Shown here: positions 62,940 through 64,000 of the stretch, in pieces
Layout of the letters: every line of letters begins with the position of its first letter
How positions within the stretch are numbered: the first letter of the stretch is position 1
Assembly (NCBI RefSeq): GCF_003696345.1
Contig: NZ_RFLX01000013.1
Coordinates: 99,487 to 163,486, forward strand
Length of the DNA stretch: 64,000 bases
DNA from: Teichococcus wenyumeiae
GTDB lineage: Bacteria > Pseudomonadota > Alphaproteobacteria > Acetobacterales > Acetobacteraceae
Direction: 5' to 3'
Position numbers and translations under genes: made by a program
The notes under the pieces: generated by a model
Databases searched by the model: none
Seen by the model: only the letters and a program-made list of their open reading frames with translations
Told to the model about the DNA's origin: nothing

Positions 62940-63296
62940 CTTTTTTCCTCCCTGCCGGTTGATGGTCTGGTCGCGAATTCCCTCTAGTCCGCAGGCACGC
63001 ATGATGATGCGAAGTCGAAACTATGCTATGAGCATGAGCCAAACATTGGGAGGTGGTAAAGTGCAATCAGCAGCGGCCTGCCACCGATTCAACCTCCCGG
63101 CAGAAACACGGGGAGGCAGTGAGCCAAAGCCCGCTTGTTGCGGCGCAACAGACCGGTGGCGGAGCCTCGCGCACTATCAGTAGAACGCGAGCCATGGCTC
63201 CTCAGCGTGTTAACCTTGGCTTTGGCCCCACAAGGCGTTCTATCGTGATCTGACCAAGAAGGCGTGAAAGCGCTTTTAAAAAGCAGGAGGACGCAC
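62940..63296. other. Divergent region with a possible 40-aa ORF
   Basis: About 357 bases between gfa and the repeat-containing secreted protein. A short inverted repeat CGCATGATGATGCG lies at about 62998-63011. A GTG at 63061 with GGGAGG seven bases upstream opens a 40-codon frame ending at 63183 (starts VQSAAACHRFNLPAETRGG); no family recognised and it may be spurious. Confidence 0.3.
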
Positions 63297-63686
63297 ATGA
63301 AGACCACAGCCACGGGTTTGGGCCTGCTCGTCTCGCTCCTCGCCATTTCTCCGGCTGCCCTCGCGCAGGCACCTCAGGGCAGCAGGCCGCAGGGCAATAC
63401 GCAGTCCGGCGCCGCGATGAACGATGCCCAGAAGCAATCCTCCGGGACCGGGAATACGGGTACTGCGGCGCAGCCGGTACCTCAGACCCATAGCCCCCGC
63501 CCCCCCGGCGCCAGCAACACGCCCGCCACAAGGAGGCCGGAAGGCAATCTGGGATCGGGGGCGGCGATGACCGGCGCCCAACGGAATTCGGCCGGCGCGG
63601 CGGCGACGGGCGGAGCTCCGCCGCCGCAGCTGCCATCCACCACCGCTCCTGCTCCCTCACCGGGCACGGGCAGCCAGCCACGGTGA
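63297..63686 (+). CDS. Secreted Pro/Ala/Gly-rich repeat protein
   Basis: A 129-aa protein with a clear Sec signal peptide (TGLGLLVSLLAISPAALAQ) and a low-complexity mature part rich in Pro, Gln, Gly, Ser and Thr. Two copies of one unit are visible: PQGNTQSGAAMNDAQKQSSG and PEGNLGSGAAMTGAQRNSAG. GCAGGAGG precedes the ATG at 63297. Probably unstructured in the periplasm; no function recognised. Confidence 0.8.
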   Translation: MKTTATGLGLLVSLLAISPAALAQAPQGSRPQGNTQSGAAMNDAQKQSSGTGNTGTAAQPVPQTHSPRPPGASNTPATRRPEGNLGSGAAMTGAQRNSAGAAATGGAPPPQLPSTTAPAPSPGTGSQPR

Positions 63687-63845
63687 GCGCGGCGCCGGCG
63701 TGGCGACAGGATGCCATGGCGCAAGGGCAGACTTTCCGCCCAGGCAAGCGACGTGTCCCAGGCAAGGCTGGAGGCAGAGCGAATGTTCTGAATGCCGGCC
63801 GGCTCTGGATCATGGTCAAGAACAAGAAACGGAGGAAGCGCCAGG

Positions 63846-64000
63846 ATGAAGACACGCGCCGCAGTTGCCTGGGAGGCCGGCCAGCCGCTCTCCATCGAGG
63901 AGGTGGACCTGGAAGGCCCGCGCGAGGGGGAGGTGCTGGTGGAGGTGAAGGCCACCGGGCTGTGCCACACCGACAAGTACACGCTCTCGGGTGCCGATCC
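63846..64000 (+). CDS. frmA: Class III alcohol dehydrogenase / S-(hydroxymethyl)glutathione dehydrogenase, N-terminal part
   Basis: Partial gene cut by the right edge; 51 codons visible. KTRAAVAWEAGQPLSIEEVD and GLCHTDKYTLSGADP are diagnostic for class III zinc alcohol dehydrogenase: the cysteine is a catalytic zinc ligand, and the CHTD(K/A)YTLSG wording separates it from other ADHs. It oxidises S-hydroxymethylglutathione to S-formylglutathione. GGAGGAAG lies upstream of the ATG. With gfa nearby it forms a glutathione-linked formaldehyde oxidation module. Confidence 0.93.
   Translation, partial: MKTRAAVAWEAGQPLSIEEVDLEGPREGEVLVEVKATGLCHTDKYTLSGAD

Overview
The window is high-GC DNA (about 70 % G+C by eye) of an alphaproteobacterium, most likely an Acetobacteraceae member close to Roseomonas. 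The main grounds are the six orphan tripartite-tricarboxylate-type (Bug) periplasmic receptors, the many CaiB/BaiF CoA-transferases, and the mixture of aromatic, branched-chain and C1 catabolic operons under local IclR, TetR, MarR, AraC and MocR regulators. No rRNA, tRNA, CRISPR array, prophage or insertion sequence was seen. It is a catabolic and accessory chromosomal region.

Layout. 1-161: start of a CapA-like gene. 449-5039: TetR regulator and a PaoABC-type molybdenum aldehyde oxidoreductase. 5049-7834: QuiC-type dehydroshikimate dehydratase and a shikimate/quinate dehydrogenase. 7925-11641: Bug receptor, TetR, IclR and CoA-transferase. 11809-13539: GH13 alpha-glucosidase. 13791-15952: Bug receptor plus enolase-superfamily dehydratase. 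15992-19044: ScfR/RamB-type regulator divergent from isocitrate lyase and a 52-aa protein. 19144-30556: IclR divergent from a long operon (acyl-CoA ligase, MaoC-like protein, Bug receptor broken by a stop codon, CoA-transferase, methylcrotonyl-CoA carboxylase pair, methylglutaconyl-CoA hydratase, HMG-CoA lyase). 30643-38557: hydrolases, AraC/SDR, MocR-MFS divergent from a LysE exporter, cupin. 38613-47356: phthalate-4,5-dioxygenase-type cluster with a NicX/M29-like protein and a MarR regulator. 47473-50311: asparagine synthase and a lipoprotein. 50624-55331: apparent mevalonate-catabolic operon (Bug receptor, class II HMG-CoA reductase, HMG-CoA lyase, MocR). 55776-64000: beta-propeller protein, pqqC and pqqB with a possible pqqA relic, an ABC importer, a small cupredoxin-like protein, formaldehyde-activating enzyme (Gfa), a repeat-containing secreted protein and the start of a class III (formaldehyde) alcohol dehydrogenase.

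How it fits together. Most operons pair a periplasmic receptor with soluble CoA or aromatic chemistry. Protocatechuate is the expected product of both QuiC and the phthalate genes, but no protocatechuate ring-cleavage genes are present. Acetyl-CoA and acetoacetate are the outputs of the methylcrotonyl and mevalonate operons, and the glyoxylate-shunt isocitrate lyase would help assimilate C2 units. The right end looks like a quinoprotein/C1 oxidation neighbourhood.

The strongest observations are the self-contained mevalonate operon, the carboxylase operon without an acyl-CoA dehydrogenase, the Pht-like operon with an embedded NicX-like protein and paired MarR-type palindromes, an in-frame stop inside a receptor signal peptide, and a possible vestigial pqqA. 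All functional names rest on motif and family recognition from the sequence alone.
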